A DNA stretch of 64,000 nt, taken from NCBI GenBank assembly GCA_021838785.1, contig JAKCCV010000003.1, forward strand, positions 144,001 to 208,000. The letters run 5' to 3'. A program made the position numbers and the translations under genes. This stretch comes from Acidobacteriota bacterium (GTDB lineage Bacteria > Acidobacteriota > Terriglobia > UBA7540). The notes under the pieces are model-generated. The model had not been told where the DNA came from and did no database searches. It saw nothing but the letters and a program-made list of their open reading frames with translations. Of the stretch, positions 50,066 through 58,123 are shown piece by piece. Positions within the stretch are counted from its first letter, which is position 1. Each line of letters starts with the position of its first letter.

Positions 50066-51931
50066 ATGCCCCTTCGCAAGAAAGATAAAGCTCCCTGGCT
50101 GAAAGAGATGGATATGGTCATCGCGGCTTTTACCGCAGCCGCCATTGTTGTCCACTTGGGACTTCGCCTTATCGTCCATGCGCCGCGCGCAGCGGAGCTC
50201 GCGCCTCTGTGGGCCGCGCTCGCCTTGGGAGGGATTCCCCTCGTGGCGCGCCTGATGCGGAAAATGCTGCGCGGGGAATTTAGTTCCGACCTGCTGGCGG
50301 GCATCTCCATCGTGGCCTCTGTCCTGCTCGGTGATTATCTGGTGGGTTCGATTGTGGTGCTCATGCTCTCCGGCGGCGCGACGCTTGAGCAGATGGCCTC
50401 TCGCCGAGCCTCTTCGGTCCTCGGTGCCCTTGCGCGGCGAATGCCTCAAACGGCGCACCGCCAGGATAATAGCGGCCGCATTACGGATGTTGCCTTGGAC
50501 GAAATTGCCATTGGAGATGTTCTGGTCATTTATCCGCATGAGATTTGCCCGGTGGACGGCACCGTCATTGAAGGCCACGGCGTGATGGATGAGTCTTACC
50601 TGACGGGAGAGCCTTTTGAAATGTCCAAGGCCCCAGGTTCGCAGGTTCTTTCCGGGGCCATCAATCAGGCCAGCGCTCTGACCATCGTAGCCGAAAAACC
50701 GGCGCGCGACTCCCGCTACGCTCGCATTATGCGCGTGATGGAGGAATCCGAGCAAAAGCGGCCGCGCTTGCGGCGCCTGGGAGATCGGCTGGGTGCTTGG
50801 TACACGCCGGCGGCCGTCGCTCTCGCGGCCTCTGCCGGGCTGGCGAGTTCGGACCCGCAGCGCTTTTTGGCGGTCATCGTCATCGCCACGCCGTGCCCGC
50901 TCCTGATTGCCATTCCCGTCGCCATCGTCGGCGCCATCTCGCTTTCCGCCCGTCGAAGCATCCTCATCAAAAACCCCGCTGTGCTGGAGCAGATTGCCAC
51001 CTGTCGCACCTTGATCTTCGACAAAACCGGAACCCTCACGCGCCGCAAACCCACCCTGACCGAAATCATTCCCGCGCCGGGATTCACAGAGGAGGAACTC
51101 CTGCTGCTGGCGGCGAGCCTCGAAAAATACTCAAAGCACCCGCTCGCCGGCGCGGTCGTAGAGGCGGCCCGCACGGCCGGGCTGACTCCTTTAGAAGCTT
51201 CTTTAATTCATGAAAAGCCCGGCGAAGGATTGCGGGGCGAGGTCCACGGCCGGCACGTCGAGTTGACGGGACGCCATCGAGCCCGCCAAGCTGGGATTCC
51301 CCTGCCCGAAGCCGGCTCGGGGCTCGAATGCCTGGTTTATGTGGACGGGCATTATGCGGGTTTGTTCCGCTTCCACGATGCCCCTCGCCGTGAAAGCAAG
51401 AGTTTTCTCGCCCATCTCGCGCCCCGGCATGGGGTCACCAAGGTTTTGCTGGTCTCCGGCGACCGCGAGTCCGAAGTCCGTTATCTGGCCGAGCAGGTGG
51501 GCCTGACGCAAATGCGTTTTAATGCCAGCCCGGAAGAAAAGCTCGCTATCGTGCAAAACGAGACCCGAATCGCAAATACGTTATTCGTCGGGGACGGAAT
51601 CAACGATGCGCCGGCCCTCCAAGCCGCCACGGTTGGAGTGGCTTTTGGTCCCAATAGCGACATTACCTCCGAAGCGGCAGGGGCGGTCATTTTGGCTGCG
51701 AGCCTTGACAAGGTGGACGAACTTCTTCACATCGGGGAACGGCTGCGAACCATCGCCCTTGAGAGTGCTCTGGGGGGCATGGCCTTGAGCCTTCTCGGCA
51801 TGGCGCTGGCGGCACTTGGACATCTGCCGCCGCTCGACGGCGCCATTGCCCAGGAGATTATAGACCTGCTGGCCGTTTTGAACTCTCTCCGCATGGCCCT
51901 GCCTTTCCGCGGACTCACCGACTACGAGTAA
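50066..51931 (+). CDS. P1B-type heavy-metal-translocating ATPase
   Basis: A 621-aa P-type ATPase. Visible: actuator-domain VMDESYLTGEPFEMSK, phosphorylation site TLIFDKTGTLTRRKPT, nucleotide-domain SKHPLAGAVVEA (the HP motif of P1B pumps) and the hinge FVGDGINDAPALQAAT. The metal-site helix reads IVIATPCPLLIAIPVAIVGA: TPC instead of the CPC, CPH or SPC of well-studied Cu, Ag and Zn/Co pumps. There is no N-terminal CxxC metal-binding domain. The TPCPL subgroup is known from genome annotation but its metal is uncertain to me. A CRP-type site 80 nt upstream links it with the cytochrome cluster that follows. ATG 50066 begins MPLRKKDKAPWL. Confidence 0.9.
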   Translation: MPLRKKDKAPWLKEMDMVIAAFTAAAIVVHLGLRLIVHAPRAAELAPLWAALALGGIPLVARLMRKMLRGEFSSDLLAGISIVASVLLGDYLVGSIVVLMLSGGATLEQMASRRASSVLGALARRMPQTAHRQDNSGRITDVALDEIAIGDVLVIYPHEICPVDGTVIEGHGVMDESYLTGEPFEMSKAPGSQVLSGAINQASALTIVAEKPARDSRYARIMRVMEESEQKRPRLRRLGDRLGAWYTPAAVALAASAGLASSDPQRFLAVIVIATPCPLLIAIPVAIVGAISLSARRSILIKNPAVLEQIATCRTLIFDKTGTLTRRKPTLTEIIPAPGFTEEELLLLAASLEKYSKHPLAGAVVEAARTAGLTPLEASLIHEKPGEGLRGEVHGRHVELTGRHRARQAGIPLPEAGSGLECLVYVDGHYAGLFRFHDAPRRESKSFLAHLAPRHGVTKVLLVSGDRESEVRYLAEQVGLTQMRFNASPEEKLAIVQNETRIANTLFVGDGINDAPALQAATVGVAFGPNSDITSEAAGAVILAASLDKVDELLHIGERLRTIALESALGGMALSLLGMALAALGHLPPLDGAIAQEIIDLLAVLNSLRMALPFRGLTDYE

Positions 51932-52123
51932 GCCGGTAGCCGGCTTGCCCACCCCTCTTGATTCTTGTTTAACCCACCTCAAAACCCCACCCCACGGGCC
52001 GCTGACTTGAATTCTGCGCATAAAGCCTCGGACCAAATTCTGAAACTGGGCGACCGCGCAACGGGCGCTCATGCATAGAGGCCAAAGGCAGGCGCGGTTA
52101 TTCTTCCCCTACTGTCGAGCCAC

Positions 52124-52147
52124 TAATTTCAGGAGTGACAGAAATTA
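52124..52147. promoter_or_regulatory. inverted repeat next to the CRP-type site
   Basis: TAATTTC (52124-52130) and GAAATTA (52141-52147) are exact reverse complements 10 nt apart, in an AT-rich patch 9 nt upstream of the CRP-type palindrome. It could be a second operator for the cytochrome operon. No known consensus was recognised. Confidence 0.4.
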
Positions 52148-52155
52148 CTTTGGCC

Positions 52156-52171
52156 CGTGATGGGTATCACA
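52156..52171. promoter_or_regulatory. CRP-type operator upstream of the cytochrome operon
   Basis: CGTGA-TGGGTA-TCACA fits TGTGA-N6-TCACA at 9 of 10 positions; the core GTGAT-N4-ATCAC is a perfect palindrome. It lies 97 nt before the decaheme cytochrome start. It is closer to the CRP pattern than to FNR (TTGAT-N4-ATCAA). Confidence 0.6.
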
Positions 52172-52268
52172 GCCTTCCCCATCGGCCTCTGCCATTCTGT
52201 TCCGCACGGAAGAAGCAAGCATGACTTTACAAGCACAGCGTGAGGGGATTCGACGGTGGAGGTGCTTC

Positions 52269-53336
52269 ATGCGGATTTCGGATGGAAAGCCAAAAAGGAG
52301 ATGGCATCTGCTGGTGGTGACGTTGGCGGTTGCCTGGACGGCGCCAGTGGCGTGGTCGCAGCGACGGCCCGCACCCTCCAAGCCGCCTTCGGTAGCCTGG
52401 AAAAGCGTTCTAACCGGCCAGCCCACCGAATACGTCACGGACGTTCATACGTGTGAGCACTGCCATCGGGCGGAAGTGCTGGAGTTTGAAAAGACGCCCC
52501 ATGCAACCATCAAGCTGCCGGCAGGCCATCCGGTGGCCACGTGCGCCATCTGTCACGGGCCGGACAAGGCTCACGCCATCGCGGAAGAGGCTGCCGGCGC
52601 CAACGAAGCCAAGCAGGAAGCGGCGGCCAAGCTGATTTTCGCTTTCCACGCCAACCCTATGGAAAACGCCGCACGCTGCTTGGCCTGCCACATCACCAGC
52701 AAGCAGCAAGATTTCTTTGCCCATTCGGCGCACATGGCCGCCGGAGTTTCCTGCAACGATTGCCATTCGATGCATTTGGTCAAGGCCATTGAGCACCCCA
52801 ACCGAAAGTTACTCCAGACCGCTCAAGAGCAGTTTTATGAGGTTCCTCGGCTCACCCTCCAGGATCAATGGCTGGAGGATGGGCAGCTTCTGAAGCCCCA
52901 GCCCAACCTCTGTTACACCTGCCACGCCACGATTGAAGCCAAGTTTGCCTTGCCCGAGCACCATCGGGTGCCCGAAGGCTTTATGAAGTGCACGGATTGC
53001 CATAACCCGCACGGCAACATGAATCACTTCCAACTCACGAAGTCGAATTGGGAGACGTGCGTGAAGTGCCATGTGGAAAAGCGCGGACCGTTTGTTTATG
53101 AGCATCCGGTCGTGCGCGTGGAGGGTTGCGTCGCCTGTCACAGTGTCCACGGCAGCGTGAACAATTTCATGCTCAAGCGCCGTCAGACCCGGCTGTTGTG
53201 CCTACAATGCCACACGGGATTCCACGGGCAGGCACAAGTTCCTCACCCCAAGTTCAGTTTTTCGACCGCCGGTGAATGCACTCGCTGCCATGTGGCGGTG
53301 CATGGCTCCAATCTCAGCCCTTATCTGCTCCGATAG
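52269..53336 (+). CDS. DmsE/MtrA-like periplasmic decaheme cytochrome c
   Basis: A 355-aa exported cytochrome with signal peptide RRWHLLVVTLAVAWTAPVAWS and ten CxxCH haem sites: CEHCH, CAICH, CLACH, CNDCH, CYTCH, CTDCH, CVKCH, CVACH, CLQCH and CTRCH. Spacing, length and the neighbouring porin gene match the DmsE/MtrA family, whose members plug into an outer-membrane barrel and pass electrons across it. ATG 52269 after GGAGGTG is favoured over ATG 52221. It is the first gene of the cluster, downstream of a CRP-type site, and the barrel gene starts 16 nt after its stop. Haem maturation (ccm) genes are not in the window. Confidence 0.92.
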   Translation: MRISDGKPKRRWHLLVVTLAVAWTAPVAWSQRRPAPSKPPSVAWKSVLTGQPTEYVTDVHTCEHCHRAEVLEFEKTPHATIKLPAGHPVATCAICHGPDKAHAIAEEAAGANEAKQEAAAKLIFAFHANPMENAARCLACHITSKQQDFFAHSAHMAAGVSCNDCHSMHLVKAIEHPNRKLLQTAQEQFYEVPRLTLQDQWLEDGQLLKPQPNLCYTCHATIEAKFALPEHHRVPEGFMKCTDCHNPHGNMNHFQLTKSNWETCVKCHVEKRGPFVYEHPVVRVEGCVACHSVHGSVNNFMLKRRQTRLLCLQCHTGFHGQAQVPHPKFSFSTAGECTRCHVAVHGSNLSPYLLR

Positions 53337-53352
53337 TGATGGGAGGTGCGAC

Positions 53353-55380
53353 GTGAGAATTAGAGTGACCTTTCTCCTCTTGATGACGGCGGTTTGCCTG
53401 GCCCTCGCGCCGGGGCTCCGTGCCCAGGGCCAAGGCGAGACCCCGCAGCAGTGGGGCAGCTTCGGCGTCCAAGGGTCGGCGAGTTTTGGCTACCGGTTTA
53501 CGGACATCAAGGGGTATCAGCCGATGTACCAGGAGCTGTTCGATCTCGAGAAGGGCCCTCGGCTGATGGATTTTAACTTATTCGGGCATTCGCAACCGGG
53601 AACCAACCCGTTTGCGGATGATTTCTCGTTGAATATGAGCGGCCTGGGCGGCGATCCCTATCCTGGCGCCGAACTCACGGTCTCCAAGCACAACCTCTAC
53701 GACTTGCGAGTGAACTGGCGTCAATCTTATTTCTATTGGGACCAAAATAACGGTGTGCTGTTGCCTCCTTTGAGGATTCCCGGCCTCACCAACCATCACT
53801 CCTGGGCGACGGTGCGGAAGATTGGGTCGGTGGACCTGACGCTGCACGCCACCAACGATTTGCGCTTTCACTTCCAGTACTACCGAACCACTTTCAGCGG
53901 CCCGACCTTCACGACCTTCGTGCCAAATTACTTTGGCGCTCCGTCCTTCGGGCCTCCTTTCGGCGTTTATGAAGGAACCAACCCTTACGACCTCTTTGCG
54001 CCAACCTTCGACAACACGAACCGCTTCACCGGCGGAGTGGATTACACCTGGCGCAATTGGAACTTCCACTATGACATTGGCTACCAGACCTATGACGGCA
54101 CGATGAACTTCAACAATGTTTCCTCGCCCGAGTACAGCTTCAATACCAGCACGGCGGCGACCGCCAAGACGCCGCTCCTCAACGCCTCTTGGACGCAGTT
54201 CGAGCAGCTCAAAACCCCCATTAGCGAGTTCTCTTACAACGGCCAACCGGCTTCTTGGGTGGAAGTTCGCGGCGGTTATACGTTTTATCGCTATAGCGGT
54301 CCCGCGACCTTCGACCAGGCATTTAACGGCATCGTTCAGGCCAACTCGGCGGCGACGGTCTTTGTTCCCTACAACGTGAGCGAAAACGCGCGCGCCACCG
54401 TTTCCGAACCCAACAACATTATTCATCAGGGTTTCACGTTCCATATCAAGTCGTGGTGGGACGCTGATTTGGATTGGCGCTACTCCCGCTTTACCACGGA
54501 CGCGGTGGGGAACTTCCATAGCCTTTTCGACGGCACCACGCCCAACAGCGGCGAGACCACCACCGTGTGGCGCGATGGTTTGAATCAACTCGATTTCTCG
54601 ATGGGTTTCACGCCCACCGCCAATCTGATTGTGCGACCCGGCGTCACCCTGATGCAGTCCAACATTGAGGACCTCGAGAACGGCGTGAGCGACCCTGCCA
54701 ACACGTTGCGAATCAACACGGTCAGTCCCACGCTGAGTGTTTTTTATCGTCCCATTCGGCGCCTCGATTTGCGGGGTGAGTTTTATACCTTTGACAGCGG
54801 GGCTTCCTTCACAGCCATCTCCCCTCACACGGATGTGACGGGGCGGGTGGTCGGGAACCTGCGCATCACCCGCAAGCTGTCCCTGAGCGATGAGATGTAC
54901 ATGGTCAATCAGCGGCTGCTGGCCACGGATTACCACGGCAAGGTTCATTCAAACTCCACCACCCTCGCCTACACGCTCAATGGGAATTATTCCCTCTTCG
55001 CCGGCTTCGCCTACGACGACGAATTCGCCTCCGGCGACATCGTTTACGCTCGCGGGACGCCGCCGCTCGCCGAAGTGCTCCACGATCAGGCGCTCAACCG
55101 CGTGTGGCAAGCCGGCCTGGAGGCGAAGCCCATCAAGAACTTTGGCATTCGCTTCAGCGGAAACTTTGACCGCACGACGGGCGTGGGCGCGGCGGGCAAC
55201 GAAGCCCCGGCCTATGGGCCTTTGACTTTCCCTTATGCAACGGGGACGGTCTTTTACGATTTCCCCAAAGCGGGACGCCTGTCGGTGGATTTGCAGCGAA
55301 CCTATTACATCCAGCAGATCATTACGGGAAACAACTTCAGCGCCAATATGCTGACGATCCGCTGGACCAGGAGCTTTTAA
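53353..55380 (+). CDS. MtrB/PioB-like outer-membrane beta-barrel porin
   Basis: A 675-aa outer-membrane protein with signal peptide FLLLMTAVCLALAPGLRA. The mature part is rich in alternating aromatic/polar strands (GSASFGYRFTDIKGYQPMYQ, VDYTWRNWNFHYDIGYQTYD, TTTVWRDGLNQLDFSMGFTP, YYIQQIITGNNFSANMLTIR) and ends in Phe (WTRSF), the usual barrel-assembly signal. Length and its place after a decaheme cytochrome fit the MtrB/PioB family, which sheathes MtrA/DmsE in the outer membrane. The mature protein has no cysteine, so the N-terminal CxxC of Shewanella MtrB is absent. GTG 53353 follows GGGAGG and is used as start. Confidence 0.88.
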   Translation: MRIRVTFLLLMTAVCLALAPGLRAQGQGETPQQWGSFGVQGSASFGYRFTDIKGYQPMYQELFDLEKGPRLMDFNLFGHSQPGTNPFADDFSLNMSGLGGDPYPGAELTVSKHNLYDLRVNWRQSYFYWDQNNGVLLPPLRIPGLTNHHSWATVRKIGSVDLTLHATNDLRFHFQYYRTTFSGPTFTTFVPNYFGAPSFGPPFGVYEGTNPYDLFAPTFDNTNRFTGGVDYTWRNWNFHYDIGYQTYDGTMNFNNVSSPEYSFNTSTAATAKTPLLNASWTQFEQLKTPISEFSYNGQPASWVEVRGGYTFYRYSGPATFDQAFNGIVQANSAATVFVPYNVSENARATVSEPNNIIHQGFTFHIKSWWDADLDWRYSRFTTDAVGNFHSLFDGTTPNSGETTTVWRDGLNQLDFSMGFTPTANLIVRPGVTLMQSNIEDLENGVSDPANTLRINTVSPTLSVFYRPIRRLDLRGEFYTFDSGASFTAISPHTDVTGRVVGNLRITRKLSLSDEMYMVNQRLLATDYHGKVHSNSTTLAYTLNGNYSLFAGFAYDDEFASGDIVYARGTPPLAEVLHDQALNRVWQAGLEAKPIKNFGIRFSGNFDRTTGVGAAGNEAPAYGPLTFPYATGTVFYDFPKAGRLSVDLQRTYYIQQIITGNNFSANMLTIRWTRSF

Positions 55381-55437
55381 GGCAACCCTCGCGTGGATCG
55401 AATCGCCCATGCCACGCTGAGGGTAAGGAGGACCATC

Positions 55438-55797
55438 ATGCAACGCACGCTTCAAAGAACATCGGCGTTTGTAAGTCTGGCCGTTGGATTGCTGCTCTTC
55501 ATGTTGACGTTGCGGCTGGCTGGAATGCCGGCGCCAGCCACCGCCGAACAACTCTTCAACCAGAAATGCGCCGCCTGCCACGCGGAGGACGGCAGCGGCA
55601 AAACAGCCATTGGCAAAAATCTTAAACTGCGCGACCTGCGCTCCAAGGCCGTCCAGAAGCAGTCGGACCAGCAGCTCTATGACATCATCGCCAAGGGCAA
55701 AGGTTCGATGCCTGGTTATTCCTCGGAGCTCAGCAAGGCGGACATCGAGCATCTGGTAGGTTATATCCGCGAACTGGCTAAGAAGCAGCGGAAATAG
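55438..55797 (+). CDS. monoheme class I cytochrome c, copy 1
   Basis: A 119-aa protein with a signal sequence (VSLAVGLLLFMLTLRLAGMPAPATA) and one haem site, KCAACHAEDGSG, in an otherwise standard class I cytochrome c: an N-terminal helix, LYDIIAKGKGSMPGYSSELS carrying the probable Met ligand, and the C-terminal helix LSKADIEHLVGYIRELAKK. It should shuttle electrons in the periplasm between the membrane and the porin-bound decaheme protein. AAGGAGG 7-8 nt before the ATG is a strong ribosome-binding site. It precedes a second similar gene by 82 nt. Confidence 0.92.
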   Translation: MQRTLQRTSAFVSLAVGLLLFMLTLRLAGMPAPATAEQLFNQKCAACHAEDGSGKTAIGKNLKLRDLRSKAVQKQSDQQLYDIIAKGKGSMPGYSSELSKADIEHLVGYIRELAKKQRK

Positions 55798-55879
55798 TCT
55801 CGGCGCTCCGTCATCGTCATGGTTCAGAGCGCGAGGGAGGGCCCGCAACCGATTGCAGAAGGAGTTCAGGAGGTCAACC

Positions 55880-56224
55880 ATGAAGTCATCTTTCGTGAAG
55901 TCGTTCAGCTTGGTGGCGTTGGCGGCCACGTTCGTCTTTTTCACTCTAAGCGCCGTGGGTGGGCCGCCGCCCAACAGCACGCAGGAAATGTACAACCGTA
56001 AGTGCGCGCTGTGCCACGGCAAAGACGGAAACGCCAACACGCACGATGGGAAAAAGTACAAGGTTCCGAGTGTGCGCGTGGCCGTCAAAAAGTACTCGGA
56101 GGCGGCCATGATCAAGGTCGTCGAAGAGGGCAAAGGCGCCAACATGGATTCGTACAGTGACGAATTGAGCCCGGCGCAAATTAAAGCGTTGGTTGAATAC
56201 TACCGGGGTCTCGCCAAGAAATAG
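55880..56224 (+). CDS. monoheme class I cytochrome c, copy 2
   Basis: A 114-aa cytochrome with a signal sequence (SLVALAATFVFFTLSAVGG), haem site KCALCHGKDGNA, an apparent axial Met in GANMDSYSDELS and a C-terminal helix (PAQIKALVEYYRGLAKK). It is a diverged relative of the preceding cytochrome, likely by duplication. CAGGAGG before ATG 55880 fixes the start. As a soluble carrier it probably works in the same electron chain; why two are needed is not evident from the sequence. Confidence 0.92.
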   Translation: MKSSFVKSFSLVALAATFVFFTLSAVGGPPPNSTQEMYNRKCALCHGKDGNANTHDGKKYKVPSVRVAVKKYSEAAMIKVVEEGKGANMDSYSDELSPAQIKALVEYYRGLAKK

Positions 56225-56413
56225 GCGGCTCTCGGGGCCGTCCGGCCGATGAGAGCGTCACGGTCGCCGGGACGCAGGGTTGCCAAGCGTTTGCGGCATT
56301 CCGGGCCGAGGCTTCGCGTCACGAGTTGATTGACTGAGGGCGGGGCGCGCCGAAGCAAGGCGGGTCATCCATCGAGCGGCGCAAGAACCGAATTAGGCAA
56401 CCGATCGTGTGCG

Positions 56414-58123
56414 ATGAGATTCATCTTCCAGATTGCGGTGTGCCTCGCCGTAGGGCTTGCCTTCCCTCGGCTCGGCGTGGCGCAGCAGACGGCCGGTCAG
56501 ATCGCTTGCGCCGCTTGTCACAGCGATAAGGCCCAGCAACTCAAGAGTTCTGCGCACGCTTCCCTGGCCTGCACCACCTGTCATGTGGGGATCAAGGGTT
56601 TCCCGCATCCCAAGCACGTCTCGCTTCCCAAGTGCGCGGAATGTCACGCCAAGCAGGAGAGCGAATGGTCCAAAAGCGTCCACGGACAGGCTTGGGCCAA
56701 AGGAAATAAAACGGCTCCAACCTGCCAGACCTGCCACGGCAGCGCGCATACGGTCCCCCGAACCCACACCTGGACCTTCAAAAAATCCATTCCCCCGCTG
56801 TGCGGCAGTTGTCACGCTCAGGTTCTTCAACACTATCAGGAGAGCATTCACGGGCAAGCTCTGGCTCGGGGTGTGGTGGATGTTCCGGTCTGCACCACGT
56901 GCCACCACGCTCATTTGATTCTGGCCCCCGGCAACCCGCATTCGAGCGTTTATCCGACCCACATTCCGGAGACCTGCGGACAGTGCCACGGCAACGTTCG
57001 GCTATCCCGCGAATATGGTTTGCCCACCAATCGCCTGCTGACCTACGATGCGTCGTTCCACGGCATGATGTCCAAAGAAGGCTCTATCACCGTTGCCAAC
57101 TGCGCAAGCTGCCACGGGGTGCACCTGATTCTTCCTTCTTCCGACCCGCGTTCCTCCATCAATCCGAAGAATTTGCCGAAGACCTGCGGCAAGTGCCATC
57201 CCGGCGCCGGAACCACGTTTGCGATTGGCCCCGTCCATGAGATGCCGGGCGCGGGCAAGGGAACCGTGTCCAAAGCCATCGTTTGGGTTCGATGGTTTTA
57301 TCTCATCATCATTCCACTGACGATTGGACTGATGTTCCTTCACAACTTGGGAGATTGGCTACATAAACTGGGCAGAATTCGGCTCCATCCTCCTGAATCC
57401 CCGCGATTGAATCCCGAGGCGGGAAACGAGGGAACGCAAATTCGGATGTACCGCTTTGAGCGCATCGAGCATGGTCTGCTACTCATCTCGTTTCTGGTGC
57501 TGGCGTGGACGGGATTCGCCTTAAAGTATCCGGCGGCTTGGTGGGCTCAACCTTTGCTGATGTGGGAATCATCCGGGCTGCCACTGCGCGGAATCATCCA
57601 CCGGATCGCCGCCGTCGTCTTTATGGCGGTGGCCGGCATGCACGTTGTCTCCTTACTGCGAAGCGAGCGGCTGCGGCGCCATTGGCGCAGTTTGTGGCCG
57701 ACCGTGGACGATCTGCGCCAGGCGTTTCAAGGCTTGGCTTACAACCTGGGATTGCGCGCCGAGCCGCCTTTGCTTCCCGAACACGGCTATGTCGAGAAGA
57801 TTGAATATTGGGCCATGGTTTGGGGAACCGCCATCATGACGCTCACAGGGCTGATGCTCTGGGGACACAACCTGATTCTGAGGTGGCTGCCCAAAGTCTT
57901 CCTCGACTTGGCCTCGACGATCCATTTTTATGAGGCGGTCTTGGCTGCGCTGGCCATTTTAGTGTGGCATTTTTATGGCGTCATCTTCGATCCCGAGGTT
58001 TACCCCATGGATACCGCTTGGTTGACGGGGCGCAGCCCAAGGCGGCGGCATGCCGCGCCCGTTGAACAACCCAAACCCGCCGACCCCACCAACCCGCCGA
58101 AGGAGGAAAAAACCGAACGATGA
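56414..58123 (+). CDS. CbcL-like nonaheme cytochrome c fused to a b-type membrane domain
   Basis: A 569-aa fusion. After a signal peptide (RFIFQIAVCLAVGLAFPRLGVA) the first 270 residues carry nine CxxCH sites: CAACH, CTTCH, CAECH, CQTCH, CGSCH, CTTCH, CGQCH, CASCH and CGKCH. The rest has about five membrane helices (WFYLIIIPLTIGLMFLHNLG, HGLLLISFLVLAWTGFALKY, IIHRIAAVVFMAVAGMHVVS, YWAMVWGTAIMTLTGLMLWG, YEAVLAALAILVWHFYGVIF) with histidines placed as in cytochrome b561/HydB-type domains. The order and the haem count of nine match Geobacter CbcL, an inner-membrane quinol oxidase for extracellular electron transfer. It overlaps the next gene by 4 nt. ATG 56414 is chosen; a longer frame from 56330 lacks a signal peptide. 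Confidence 0.88.
   Translation: MRFIFQIAVCLAVGLAFPRLGVAQQTAGQIACAACHSDKAQQLKSSAHASLACTTCHVGIKGFPHPKHVSLPKCAECHAKQESEWSKSVHGQAWAKGNKTAPTCQTCHGSAHTVPRTHTWTFKKSIPPLCGSCHAQVLQHYQESIHGQALARGVVDVPVCTTCHHAHLILAPGNPHSSVYPTHIPETCGQCHGNVRLSREYGLPTNRLLTYDASFHGMMSKEGSITVANCASCHGVHLILPSSDPRSSINPKNLPKTCGKCHPGAGTTFAIGPVHEMPGAGKGTVSKAIVWVRWFYLIIIPLTIGLMFLHNLGDWLHKLGRIRLHPPESPRLNPEAGNEGTQIRMYRFERIEHGLLLISFLVLAWTGFALKYPAAWWAQPLLMWESSGLPLRGIIHRIAAVVFMAVAGMHVVSLLRSERLRRHWRSLWPTVDDLRQAFQGLAYNLGLRAEPPLLPEHGYVEKIEYWAMVWGTAIMTLTGLMLWGHNLILRWLPKVFLDLASTIHFYEAVLAALAILVWHFYGVIFDPEVYPMDTAWLTGRSPRRRHAAPVEQPKPADPTNPPKEEKTER

Larger units (their letters stand above)
51932..52268. other. regulatory region upstream of the cytochrome operon
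   Basis: This 337-base gap begins with a short AAGCCGG/CCGGCTT hairpin just after the ATPase gene. It then holds an inverted repeat (52124-52147) and a CRP-type palindrome (52156-52171). A 16-residue in-frame extension from ATG 52221 is possible but not favoured. No small gene is supported. Confidence 0.5.

Noticed and set aside
51932-52268. FNR-type site before the cytochrome operon
   Set aside because: The palindrome has GTGA-N6-TCAC arms, which fits CRP better than the FNR pattern TTGAT-N4-ATCAA.
53578-54948. 456-aa open frame on the - strand
   Set aside because: Antisense to the MtrB-like barrel gene; no ribosome-binding site or recognisable domain.
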